The translations under genes were made by a program, and so were the position numbers. 13,110 bases of DNA from Bacillota bacterium (GTDB lineage: Bacteria; Bacillota; Clostridia; Clostridiales; Caloramatoraceae), in NCBI GenBank assembly GCA_023415335.1, contig JAEZLD010000061.1:1-13110 (forward strand). Reading direction: 5' to 3'. The notes beneath the pieces are model-generated. The model ran no database searches. It was not told where the DNA came from and saw only the letters and a program-made list of their open reading frames with translations. Below are positions 5,490-13,110 of the stretch, piece after piece (position 1 is the first letter of the stretch; the number at the start of each line of letters is the position of its first letter).

Positions 5490-7169
5490 TTAATCTATAT
5501 TATATACCCTTGTATTTACAATAACCTTTTTCATACTGATGCTTGTCTTTTCACCCTTTATAGCAAAGGCTATGTTTATAGCATGGTCAGAGCATCTTTC
5601 AAGGTTGGAGGTCAGGTCTGCAAATACCATGCCCGCCCTTGGGTTGCATGCCTGAGCCTTAAGGCGAGTTATATGGTTTTCATTGAAGGTATCATGCATC
5701 TCGTCTACCTCCTCCTCCGTGTCTGAGATAGTCTGGAGGATTTCAAACCTGTCATTCTCATACGCATCTATGGCAAGCTCAAGCACCTGCTGAACCTTGC
5801 CTGCTATGGTTCTCAACTCTGCAAGTCCCTCAGCTGAAAAAGAAACCGTTCCTTCCTTCATTTCCTGGGAATACTCTATTATGTTCTCTGCATGGTCCCC
5901 TATTCTCTCAATATCAGTAACAACCCTCATCATCATTCCTACCTTTTCTGCCTCGTCAGGGTCCAGCTTCTGGCTGTATAGCTTTATAAGGAAGCCTGTA
6001 ATTTCATGATTAAGGTAGTTTATTGTTGACTCTGTTTTTTCTACCCTTTCACTCTCATCCACATTTTTTTCAAAGAAGGTCTTCAGTGCAAGCGCCAGGT
6101 TGTTCTTTGCAAGGTCTGCCATGCGAAGTATCTCCTTCTTACACTGTACAACGGCCACATGCGGAGAAAGAAGCATGCTGGAATCCAAATACATAAAACC
6201 CTGGGTTTCGCTACTCTCATCCGGCTCCACAGGAATAACCCTCTCGCATATCTTTCCAACCCATCTCACCAATGGGAACATGGCTGCAGTGGATACGATA
6301 TTAAATGCCAGGTGAAGGTTTGCAATCTGTCTTGCCACATTTCCTTCCGCAAGACCCATAATCCATGAAAGAAGGCCCGGAATAATTAGCATTATTGTAA
6401 TAAATGCTATAGCACCTATAACCTTGGCAAGCACATCAGCAAGCGCTCCCTGCTTGGATCTTCTGTTTCCGCTTAGGGAAAGCAGAACCACTGGAGATGC
6501 CGCCCCTATGTTCATTCCTATAATAAGGAACATAACCGATTTTAGTCCGACTGAAAGCCCTGCAGTCTGCAGCAGCAGCACCTGGAGAATTCCAACAGAG
6601 GCTGAGGAGGACTGTATTATTGCCGTGAATACTATTCCAAACAACATGCATAAAATGGGGTTGGGCTCCTTCATGAGGAAGTCTTTAATAACGGTTGCCA
6701 GTTCAAGGCTGTTAACTCCTTCTCCCATTACATATATTCCAGTAAACAGCATACCAAAGCCTAAAATAACGGCTCCGATTTTTCTTACCAGCTTGTTTTT
6801 AATGAAAAGGAACATAATAACTCCTATAAACAATATAAGAGGAGCTATCTTATCAATTTTGAAGGCTATTATCTGAGCAGTTATTGTGGTTCCTATATTA
6901 GCTCCAATAATTATGTAAAGAGCATTTACCAGCTTCATTAAGCCCGCATTCACAAAGCTAACAACAATTACGCTGGTTGCTCCTGAGCTTTGTATAAGCA
7001 TGGTAACTCCCATTCCCACCATTACTGATATAAAGCCTGTTTTAGTCATTTTTTCAAGTATGTGCCTCAGGTTATTGCCTGCAAGCTTTTCTAGTGCGCT
7101 GGACATAAAATTAATACCATATAGGAATAGACCTATGCCTCCCAGCAATAAAAAAACACCATATGCCAT
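5490..7169 (-). CDS. Na/Pi-cotransporter family protein with PhoU-like C-terminal domain
   Basis: The 559-residue membrane protein belongs to the NptA/YjbB branch of the Na/phosphate cotransporter (PNaS) family. Residues 1-310 hold two inverted repeats of hydrophobic helices, each with a QSS motif (Q60-S-S-G-A-T and Q186-S-S-S-A-S) followed by a GxNIG motif (GANIGTT at 89 and GMNIGAA at 218). Residues about 340-540 form a PhoU-like helical domain with two metal-site motifs, DIERIGDHAENI (419-430) and NLERCSDHAINI (522-533). The family moves phosphate with sodium; the tail is thought to sense or limit transport. The start has only a weak GAAGAG about 7 bases upstream, but Met-Ala-Tyr then leads straight into helix 1, as expected. 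It is a single gene, divergent from the PTS regulator, with its own terminator. Confidence 0.93.
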   Translation of the reverse strand: MAYGVFLLLGGIGLFLYGINFMSSALEKLAGNNLRHILEKMTKTGFISVMVGMGVTMLIQSSGATSVIVVSFVNAGLMKLVNALYIIIGANIGTTITAQIIAFKIDKIAPLILFIGVIMFLFIKNKLVRKIGAVILGFGMLFTGIYVMGEGVNSLELATVIKDFLMKEPNPILCMLFGIVFTAIIQSSSASVGILQVLLLQTAGLSVGLKSVMFLIIGMNIGAASPVVLLSLSGNRRSKQGALADVLAKVIGAIAFITIMLIIPGLLSWIMGLAEGNVARQIANLHLAFNIVSTAAMFPLVRWVGKICERVIPVEPDESSETQGFMYLDSSMLLSPHVAVVQCKKEILRMADLAKNNLALALKTFFEKNVDESERVEKTESTINYLNHEITGFLIKLYSQKLDPDEAEKVGMMMRVVTDIERIGDHAENIIEYSQEMKEGTVSFSAEGLAELRTIAGKVQQVLELAIDAYENDRFEILQTISDTEEEVDEMHDTFNENHITRLKAQACNPRAGMVFADLTSNLERCSDHAINIAFAIKGEKTSISMKKVIVNTRVYNID

Positions 7170-7490
7170 TTTTTTCTCTTCTCACTTTCCTTATCTCTTA
7201 CATTCTCATATTCTCTTACATGTAAAATATTATTATATAATGAGCCAAATTACAACAATTTGAAAGTTTTCTTAAAAGAATAATTTTCCAAAGGCAATAA
7301 GGCTAAACTTTTTAGCCATATGCTTCTGCCTCATATAGCCAGAGCTTCTTAACACTATTTAAGTCATGCATATTCAAAATATTTCATTAAGGACACGAAG
7401 CGATTTGAGCTGTAATTATTTAAAATGTAATAGTACAATATAACTATAGAAATGCTACAATTATTGAAATACATTTCGTGGGGGGTTGCT
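7170..7490. promoter_or_regulatory. Divergent promoter region between the Na/Pi gene and the PTS regulator
   Basis: For the Na/Pi gene, minus-strand TATAAT at 7237-7232 is a plausible -10 but its -35 is poor (TTGTTG at a 15-base spacing). For the PTS operon, TTGAGC (7405-7410) and TAATAG (7428-7433) stand 17 bases apart. A short perfect inverted repeat, GGCTAAA and TTTAGCC (7301-7317), lies near the middle and may bind a regulator. A near direct repeat beginning AGCCA follows at about 7313-7352. No gene was seen. Confidence 0.35.
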
Positions 7491-9578
7491 ATGAACAGCA
7501 GACAGGTTGAAATACTCCGCATATTATGTGACAGTAAAAATCCGCTTACCCTTGCTGTCCTTTCAAGGCAGCTGAATGTAAGCTTAAGGACCATACAGCA
7601 TGATTTTGAGGTAATCAATTATGAGATGGGTCAAAATCAGGTCGGAAGCCTAAAGGACTTCTATAAGAAGGGCAAGGGCATACTGCTTGATTCAGTAAAG
7701 CGCCAGGATTTGGCCGCATATCTTGGAAAACCAGGGCAGCTGCTGGATAACCCCTCTCCTGAGGAAAGAGCCCTGCTCGTGTATCTATATCTGCTTTTAG
7801 GAAGGAAGCATATAACCATAAATGAGCTATGTGAAAGGTTTAAGGTCAGTAAGGGTACTGTCCTCAATGACCTTGAACGCATAAAGCTCCATATGTCTGA
7901 GAAGGGTATTACCCTGTCCTTCAGCCAGAAGCCGGGTCTCCACCTGGAAGGATCCGAGGATGCCATAAGAGATACGGGAGTGCAGCATTATCTGGAGTTT
8001 GTAAAGTCCTCAACACTTTTCGGGGCAGAGGACTACCATAGGGTTAGCATATGTAACAAAGCGGGTACTACCTTTTCAATGGAGGATTCCTTTTTTATTT
8101 ATGAGGAAGGAATAAAGCTTAGCAGAGCACTCGGAAGAACCATGACCAGCCATGATTTCCTTATGGTCATGTGCTACCTAGAGGTATCCCTTGTGCGCAT
8201 GAGCCTTGGGATGTATATAAAGGTTCCTCAGACACAGCTGGAGCGTATAAAATCCTCCAGTGAGTTCCGTGCCATAAGCTTTCTTCTTAATAGCTGCAGT
8301 AAAAGGTTCGATATAAAGTTCAATGACAACGAGGCTGTATTCATTGCCTCCAAGCTGCTTGCATCAAGCATAGTCACCTCATCCTCATCTGAAGGTGATG
8401 AGAATTATGCAGATGTGCAGATGCTTGCCTGCAGCCTTATACATGCAGTTGAGAAGGAAATGGGACTGGATTTCTCACAGGACTTGTCCATGTACAACGA
8501 TCTGGTGCTTGACCTAAGGCCTGCCATATACAGGATAAGCAGCGGGATGCAGCATAAAAACCCTTTGCTGGATGAAATCAAAACCACCTATCCTGAAATT
8601 TTCTCTGCTGTTGTACTCAGCTCCTCGCTGATACAGGGTGTTACCAAACAGCCAGTATCACAGGATGAGGCTGCTAATATAACATTACACTTTGCAGCAG
8701 CTATAGAAAAGCAGCGCAGTCAAAGCTTCAAAACCCCTACGGTCCTCATAGTATGTGACTCAGGCATAGGAACCTCCAGCCTGCTTTCTGCAAGGCTCAG
8801 TTCCATATATGATGTAAAAATAGCAGGTACAGCGGCAGTTTATGAGGTACAGGAGGCTCTAAAAAACACGGAGCCAGATTACATACTGTCCACCATAAGC
8901 TTAAAGCTTGAGGATAAAAGGGTGCTTCAGATAACCCCAATGATAACAGATGATGACATGAAAGCTTTAGACATATACCTCCAGAGAAAGCACATTCCCT
9001 CAATCAATCAAGACAAGCTTCTTGAAATAATCTCAAGAAACTGTACCATACATAACAGAGAGCAGCTGGTCATGGATTTGGAGTCAGAGCTATCCATTGC
9101 TTTGGAATCCCATAAAAAAAAGCTGACCTATTCATCATTAAAGGATGTAATGGCAAAGGATATGATATCCCTTGAGTATAGTGCAGAAAACTGGGAAGCT
9201 GCAGTAAGGGAGTCCGGAAGGCTTCTGCTGAATGGCGGCTGTATAGACGAAACCTACATAGAGGACATGATATCCTCTGTAAAGGCATTAGGTCCCTATA
9301 TAGTCATATGCAAGGGCGTTGCCCTTCCCCACTCCCGGAGTGGAAAGCATGTTAAAAAAATTGGCATAAGCTTCCTTAGGCTTAAGGAACCTGTAGAGTT
9401 CGGAAATGAAGAATTCGACCCTGTGGATATGGTGTTTGCCCTATCCTCAGTGGACAATAAATCCCATATACATGCCTTAAGGGATTTATCCAGGGCATTG
9501 TCACAGGAAAAAACAATTAAGCTTTTAAGAAACGCAAAAACACCTGAAAGGGTGCTTGAGCTTCTTGCGTATAAATAA
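7491..9578 (+). CDS. PRD-containing PTS-dependent transcriptional regulator (MtlR/ManR/LicR type)
   Basis: The 695-residue protein has the order of the DNA-binding PTS activators: a first helix-turn-helix (about 15-40), a second Mga-like one (107-131), PRD1 (about 190-300), PRD2 (about 305-410), an EIIB-like domain (418-505) and an EIIA-like domain (550-694). The EIIB cysteine C422 (VCDSGIGTS) and the EIIA histidine H614 (GVALPHSR) are intact. By eye only one of the four PRD histidines remains (H400, ITLHFAAA); the other positions appear to be Y229, K288 and D341. In the family, HPr and EIIB phosphorylate these sites to set activity. The start at 7491 follows GGGGGG closely; an earlier in-frame ATG at 7452 has no such site. 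It leads an operon with EI and HPr, 25 bases before ptsI. No transporter is nearby, so the target could be the operon itself. Confidence 0.9.
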   Translation: MNSRQVEILRILCDSKNPLTLAVLSRQLNVSLRTIQHDFEVINYEMGQNQVGSLKDFYKKGKGILLDSVKRQDLAAYLGKPGQLLDNPSPEERALLVYLYLLLGRKHITINELCERFKVSKGTVLNDLERIKLHMSEKGITLSFSQKPGLHLEGSEDAIRDTGVQHYLEFVKSSTLFGAEDYHRVSICNKAGTTFSMEDSFFIYEEGIKLSRALGRTMTSHDFLMVMCYLEVSLVRMSLGMYIKVPQTQLERIKSSSEFRAISFLLNSCSKRFDIKFNDNEAVFIASKLLASSIVTSSSSEGDENYADVQMLACSLIHAVEKEMGLDFSQDLSMYNDLVLDLRPAIYRISSGMQHKNPLLDEIKTTYPEIFSAVVLSSSLIQGVTKQPVSQDEAANITLHFAAAIEKQRSQSFKTPTVLIVCDSGIGTSSLLSARLSSIYDVKIAGTAAVYEVQEALKNTEPDYILSTISLKLEDKRVLQITPMITDDDMKALDIYLQRKHIPSINQDKLLEIISRNCTIHNREQLVMDLESELSIALESHKKKLTYSSLKDVMAKDMISLEYSAENWEAAVRESGRLLLNGGCIDETYIEDMISSVKALGPYIVICKGVALPHSRSGKHVKKIGISFLRLKEPVEFGNEEFDPVDMVFALSSVDNKSHIHALRDLSRALSQEKTIKLLRNAKTPERVLELLAYK

Positions 9579-9603
9579 TTCATACTAAGAGAGGTGCATT
9601 AAC

Positions 9604-11325
9604 ATGATCCTTAATGGTAACCCGGTATCACCTGGAATCGCTATAGCAAAGGCATTCCACTACATCCCCTTTGTACCTGAAATAAACACAGAAACTGTTG
9701 ACCCTTACAAATCAAAGGAGGAACTAGAGGCCTTTAAAAAGGCACTGAAGGAAAGCCAGAAGGAGCTGGAGGCAGTAATAGAAAGGCTTAAAGCTGCACA
9801 GGATGAAAAATATAAGATATTTGAAGCCCATATTGACATTGCAAACGATGAGGTTATGAACGAGGAGATAGAAGCCCTTATAAATGACGAGCATTGTACA
9901 GCGCTCAGCGCAGCAGAGGCCATCTACAACCAGTACATCGAGGTTCTCAGAAGCAGCAAGGATAAGCTTATAAGTGAAAGAGCTGCAGACCTTAAGGACG
10001 TTAAGAAGCGTGTGCAGCGCAATCTTCTTGGAATTAAGGAAAGCAATATATCTACTCTTCCTGAAAGCGTCATTATAATAGCCCATGACCTTCTGCCATC
10101 AGACACTGCAACACTTGATAAGGATCATGTTTCAGGCATTATAACAGAGATCGGGGGCACCACCTCCCATACAGCTATAATAGCCAGGGAATATGGCATA
10201 CCAGCCATAGTAGGAGTCAAGGATGTACTCAAAAGCCTTACAAACGGCGAAATCATAGCCATGGATGCAGCTGCAGGAATAATTGAATCCCATCTGACAG
10301 ATGAAACTATAGCTTCCTATAAAAATAAGCAGAAGGCCTTTCTTGAAGAGAAGCTTGAAGCTGAGCAGTACCTGCATAAGGATGGCTTAACTGCAGAGGG
10401 AGTAAGGATAGAGATTGGAGCCAACGTAGGTGGCAAAAACGATGACATAGCTGCATGTGCCAGCTTTACCGACCTTATAGGCTTATACAGAACAGAGTTT
10501 CTGTACATGAGCTCCTCTACTCTTCCGGATGAGGAAACCCAGTTTGAGGCTTATAAGAAAGCACTTGTTGCCTATGGAGACCGCCCTGTAACCTTAAGGA
10601 CCCTTGATGTAGGTGGGGATAAAACTCTTCCGTGCCTTCCCCTGCCAAAGGAGGACAATCCCTTCCTGGGCAACCGAGCATTGCGTCTTTGCTTCTCAAA
10701 ACCTGAAATTTTCAGGACACAGCTTAGGGCAGCCCTAAGAGCCTCTGTATATGGCAACCTATGGATTATGCTGCCAATGGTAGGCAGCCTGGATGATGTA
10801 AGAGGTGCCAGGGCGATACTAGAGGATGTAAAAACAGAGCTTACAGCTGAAGGCATACCATACAACCCAGGGGTTAAGCTTGGAATAATGATTGAAATAC
10901 CGTCCATAGCCATGATGGCTGATATTGTGGCAAAGGAGGTCGACTTTGCAAGCATAGGCACCAATGACCTTTGCCAATACACTCTTGCAGTAGACAGAAT
11001 AAACCCAGCCGTATCAAGCTACTACCAGAGCTACCACCCAGCATTATTCCGTCTTATAGGCTATGCTGTAGACCAGTTCAACAAGAATGATAAGCCCATA
11101 TGCGTATGCGGAGAGCTTGGAGGAGACGTCCTGGCAGCACCTGTGCTTATCGGGCTTGGAATGAGAAAGCTCAGCATGAGCGCCTCATCTGTAGCGAAAA
11201 TCAAGAAGGTGCTTTCAAAGCACACCATTAAAGAAATGGAAGAGCTTGCAGATAATGTTAAAGCCTCTGCCACTGCAGAGGAAGCCAAAAAATATATGCT
11301 GGAATTACAAGGAGGAGATAAATAA
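9604..11325 (+). CDS. ptsI: PTS enzyme I (phosphoenolpyruvate-protein phosphotransferase)
   Basis: The 573-residue cytoplasmic enzyme takes phosphate from phosphoenolpyruvate and passes it to HPr, the first step of the sugar phosphotransferase system. The phosphorylated histidine is H189 in GGTTSHTAIIAR, the same number as in E. coli. The catalytic C502 lies in CVCGELGGD, also at the E. coli number. The helical HPr-binding part covers about 25-140, and the PEP-binding barrel runs from about 250 to 540 with TLDVGGDK and the IGTNDLCQY loop. Length is normal. AGAGAGGTG lies about 7 bases before the ATG. Its stop shares one base with the HPr start (TAATG), so the two are probably translationally coupled. 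Its place behind a PRD regulator rather than behind ptsH is the reverse of the common ptsH-ptsI order. Confidence 0.96.
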   Translation: MILNGNPVSPGIAIAKAFHYIPFVPEINTETVDPYKSKEELEAFKKALKESQKELEAVIERLKAAQDEKYKIFEAHIDIANDEVMNEEIEALINDEHCTALSAAEAIYNQYIEVLRSSKDKLISERAADLKDVKKRVQRNLLGIKESNISTLPESVIIIAHDLLPSDTATLDKDHVSGIITEIGGTTSHTAIIAREYGIPAIVGVKDVLKSLTNGEIIAMDAAAGIIESHLTDETIASYKNKQKAFLEEKLEAEQYLHKDGLTAEGVRIEIGANVGGKNDDIAACASFTDLIGLYRTEFLYMSSSTLPDEETQFEAYKKALVAYGDRPVTLRTLDVGGDKTLPCLPLPKEDNPFLGNRALRLCFSKPEIFRTQLRAALRASVYGNLWIMLPMVGSLDDVRGARAILEDVKTELTAEGIPYNPGVKLGIMIEIPSIAMMADIVAKEVDFASIGTNDLCQYTLAVDRINPAVSSYYQSYHPALFRLIGYAVDQFNKNDKPICVCGELGGDVLAAPVLIGLGMRKLSMSASSVAKIKKVLSKHTIKEMEELADNVKASATAEEAKKYMLELQGGDK

Positions 11326-11600
11326 TGTATAGCAGAATAACTACCGTTAAAAACCCCACAGGACTTCATGCCCGCCCGGCAGCAGAGCTTGTTGCGGCAG
11401 CAAAGAAGTTCAAAAGCTCAGTTAAGATAAGAACCATAACCGATGAGAACAAGGCACCTGTTAACGCTAAATCCATAATAATGCTCCTTGCCCTTGGCGC
11501 CTGCCAGGGCTCCCAAGTTGAAATACTGGCAGATGGAGAGGATGAAAAGGAAGCCGTGGATGCTATGATAGAGCTTATAGACGGAGGCTTCGGAGAGTAA
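11325..11600 (+). CDS. ptsH: HPr-like phosphocarrier protein
   Basis: The 91-residue protein carries the HPr active site G13-L-H15-A-R-P, where enzyme I puts phosphate on H15. The regulatory serine seen by HPr kinase in Gram-positive bacteria is kept as S50 in VNAKSIIMLLALG, equal to Ser46 of Bacillus subtilis HPr. The shift comes from about four extra residues in the loop around T37-A44 (TITDENKA), which is unusual for HPr. Both sites suggest that it could work in transport and in carbon catabolite control, though an operon-private carrier is equally likely. GGAGGAG lies about 7 bases before the start, inside the end of ptsI. A terminator follows 32 bases after the stop. Confidence 0.93.
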   Translation: MYSRITTVKNPTGLHARPAAELVAAAKKFKSSVKIRTITDENKAPVNAKSIIMLLALGACQGSQVEILADGEDEKEAVDAMIELIDGGFGE

Positions 11601-11631
11601 GGCTTGTTTTCACGCCCTATATATACTTACC

Positions 11632-11669
11632 AAATCCTTCTAGCAGTTACGCTAGAAGGATTTTTATTT
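11632..11669 (+). terminator. Rho-independent terminator of the PTS operon
   Basis: A perfect 13-bp stem (11632-11644 with 11651-11663) closes a 6-base loop and is followed by TTATTT after the T bases of the stem. It lies between convergent genes. The minus-strand side has only a short T run, so it may stop minus-strand transcripts less well. Confidence 0.9.
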
Positions 11670-11685
11670 CAAATTAATATACTCT

Positions 11686-12024
11686 CTAAAAGGTACACTC
11701 AGACAGCCCAAGCTCCTCAAGTTCGCAATTTATGGTATTGCAGCCACCATCCCTGCAGCTTATAACTACTACCTCTGTATTTCTGCCGTCAAACAGCCAT
11801 TCTTTAAAAGTAAATCCCCCGTCATCAAAATGCTCATCTGAATTGCTGAATGACTTGCTTGCAAGGAGCCTGGATATAGTCCGCATTTCAGCCTCACAGG
11901 AGGGACAGGTTCCAGGGCAATCCCCTGGAAAATCACAATCAGCTATAGTCAAATCTAGCTCCTCGGCCTTTATATATGCCCTCCGCATATCCTTAAGTAT
12001 CCTGCACTTTTCCCTTCCTGTCAT
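11686..12024 (-). CDS. Small cysteine-rich protein with a CxxxxxCxxxCxxC cluster, function unknown
   Basis: The 112-residue protein has a first half with C30-x5-C36-x3-C40-x2-C43 (core GDCPGTCPSCEAE) after a charged helix. I recall this pattern from short Clostridial and other Firmicutes proteins of unknown role. It probably binds zinc or an iron-sulfur cluster. A second half adds C90, C95, C100 and C110 around the strand EVVVISC, possibly a second metal site; the short relatives I know lack it. The start at 12024 is chosen over the ATG at 12042 because the ribosome binding site AAAGGAGC begins right after that earlier ATG and lies 8 bases before 12024. The gene faces the PTS operon across a shared terminator region and has no partner on its strand. 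Confidence 0.78.
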   Translation of the reverse strand: MTGREKCRILKDMRRAYIKAEELDLTIADCDFPGDCPGTCPSCEAEMRTISRLLASKSFSNSDEHFDDGGFTFKEWLFDGRNTEVVVISCRDGGCNTINCELEELGLSECTF

Positions 12025-12495
12025 CTTAACAGCTCCTTTCATATATCAGAACAGGCTATCTGGAAATGTTTATTTTATATAATATGGAGGTATGCAGTAA
12101 TAAATGACATTTAGCATACTCTATATGGATAATTTTACGCCATATTTAATAACTTTACCAGTCATTTTGCATATTTTATTGTTAAATTATATGTTTATTG
12201 TATATGTATAGTAGCACATAGTCTGTTTGTTATATACTGTATGCAATATATTGTTTAAACATGTATACAGAAGCAGTCATGAACAGGTTGATTTTATACC
12301 TAAGGAAGCCAGCATACACAAGATATAGCCACTATATAATCAATTATAAGTCCGATGACGAAGGTAATCCCCATGAATACAGATTCAATTATTTTTTATT
12401 TTTGTTAATTTATGTATATAATTTTGGTAATATATGTATTATAATTACCCTATAGGGAAAAACCCAATTAATAATTATATGGGAGGGTCAAAAGC
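12025..12495. other. AT-rich intergenic region upstream of the secreted protein gene
   Basis: This 471-base stretch separates two divergent genes and must hold both promoters, but no box pair stands out. A 64-codon frame at 12261-12455 has no ribosome binding site and is probably chance. A palindrome CCCTATAGGG at 12448-12457 and a further CCC ahead of the GGGAGGG ribosome binding site (12481-12487) could fold so as to mask or free the start of the downstream gene. No known riboswitch consensus was recognised. Confidence 0.45.
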
Positions 12496-13110
12496 ATGAA
12501 AAAAGTATTGTCAATTTTTCTCTCTCTGGCACTACTTATAGCTTCTATAAGTATCGCTGGAAAAGCCCAGGCCAAAGCTATCACAGACACCTGGAATACT
12601 GCAAGGTATGGTGACACAATTGACATAGGACCTCAGCTGAGGGCAGCGGATAATGACCCGGAGCTTCAGGCAAAGCTTATGGACGAGCTTATGAAATCCT
12701 CAAAGGATTTAGGCAATGAAGCTGCAGCAGCCGGAGGTGCTTCTGCTAATTCAACTGCAAGTCCATATATTGGAACTCAAAAGGTTTTCGTAGCTAATGA
12801 CAACGTTAAGGGTGCATACCTAAAGTATTTTACATTAAGGGATGTGGGGACAAACTGTGAGGTCTGGGTTGCTAATAATCTGGCATATCCCAAGGGAGAC
12901 ACCAGACCAGCTCCTGTAATAACTGATGAACAGATAGCCAAGGTTGTTGATGCATTTGACAACAACATTTATGAAAAGGACACAGCATTCTTCGGCATGC
13001 CTGATTCACATACAGGAGAAAATGAAACATTATATGGGACAGGTTATTTTAAACCAGAGGATGGAGTTGAAAGGGTAATAATACTGGTAGACAACGTACG
13101 TGATGAGAAC
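12496..13110 (+). CDS. Secreted protein, N-terminal part, possibly a metallopeptidase (runs off the right edge)
   Basis: The frame is open for 205 codons from ATG at 12496 to the window end, with no stop. Residues 1-26 form a clear Sec signal peptide: MKK, then a hydrophobic core, then an A-Q-A cleavage site. A variable Ala/Glu-rich stretch follows (about 48-86). From about residue 90 it reads as a folded domain, with IGTQKVFVANDN, EVWVANNLAYP, PVITDEQIAKVVDAFDNNIY and VIILVDNVRDEN. From memory these resemble the N-terminal part of secreted M6/M30-like metallopeptidases of Gram-positive bacteria, in which a long segment lies before the HExxH zinc site; that site would be beyond the window, so the assignment is unproven. 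GGGAGG lies about 10 bases upstream. Export to the cell surface or medium is well supported. Confidence 0.8.
   Translation, partial: MKKVLSIFLSLALLIASISIAGKAQAKAITDTWNTARYGDTIDIGPQLRAADNDPELQAKLMDELMKSSKDLGNEAAAAGGASANSTASPYIGTQKVFVANDNVKGAYLKYFTLRDVGTNCEVWVANNLAYPKGDTRPAPVITDEQIAKVVDAFDNNIYEKDTAFFGMPDSHTGENETLYGTGYFKPEDGVERVIILVDNVRDEN

Noticed and set aside
7452..7490. Upstream start for the PRD regulator
   Set aside because: No ribosome binding site precedes 7452, while a G-rich site precedes 7491 and the helix-turn-helix begins there.
12261..12455. 64-codon frame upstream of the secreted protein gene
   Set aside because: It lacks a ribosome binding site, is dominated by AT-driven Tyr/Ile/Asn/Phe codons, and resembles no protein I know.
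1..13110. CRISPR array, tRNA, rRNA or intact insertion sequence
   Set aside because: No regularly spaced repeats, no cloverleaf or rRNA signature, and no transposase frame with terminal repeats were seen.

Overview
The window looks like chromosomal DNA of a low-to-moderate GC Gram-positive anaerobe of the class Clostridia. The grounds are AGGAGG-type ribosome binding sites ahead of nearly every gene, heavy use of ATA, AGA and AGG codons, AT-rich intergenic DNA, and a gene set typical of Clostridia (ArsR/ArsD/ArsA, a PhoU-tailed Na/Pi cotransporter, a PRD regulator with its own EI and HPr). No species can be named from the sequence.

Left part (1-3640, all minus strand). An arsenic/antimony resistance operon runs leftward: arsR (from a well-formed promoter and palindromic operator), arsD with a very cysteine-rich tail, and arsA with both ATPase halves. 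An 18-bp operator-like element recurs ahead of each of the three genes. No efflux pump gene (arsB or acr3) is in the window. Beyond arsA the DNA is decayed: a possible group II intron domain V relic, a 3' gene fragment resembling a flavin reductase C-terminus with its original terminator, a small Cys-rich gene carrying two frameshifts and a stop, and, at the edge, the start of a low-molecular-weight protein tyrosine phosphatase that appears to use a TTG start.

Middle part (3690-7170, minus strand). A three-gene unit encodes a membrane-anchored XRE regulator, an unrecognised 67-residue protein and a GNAT acetyltransferase, and ends at a hairpin. To its right, a separate Na/Pi-cotransporter-family gene with a PhoU-like tail ends at a strong terminator.

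Right part (7491-11669, plus strand). A tight operon carries a PRD-type PTS regulator with EIIB and EIIA domains, enzyme I (ptsI) and an HPr-like protein (ptsH), followed by a strong terminator. There is no sugar transporter. The regulator keeps the EIIB Cys and EIIA His but appears to have lost three of the four PRD histidines, so it may report the phosphorylation state of the EI/HPr chain encoded next to it.

Right edge. A convergent small Cys-rich protein gene (minus), a 471-bp AT-rich intergenic stretch, and the 5' end of a gene for a secreted protein that may be a metallopeptidase (plus, truncated by the window end). The points most worth a second look are the rewired PRD regulator/EI/HPr operon, the ArsD cysteine tail, the repeated ars operator element, and the cluster of gene relics left of arsA.
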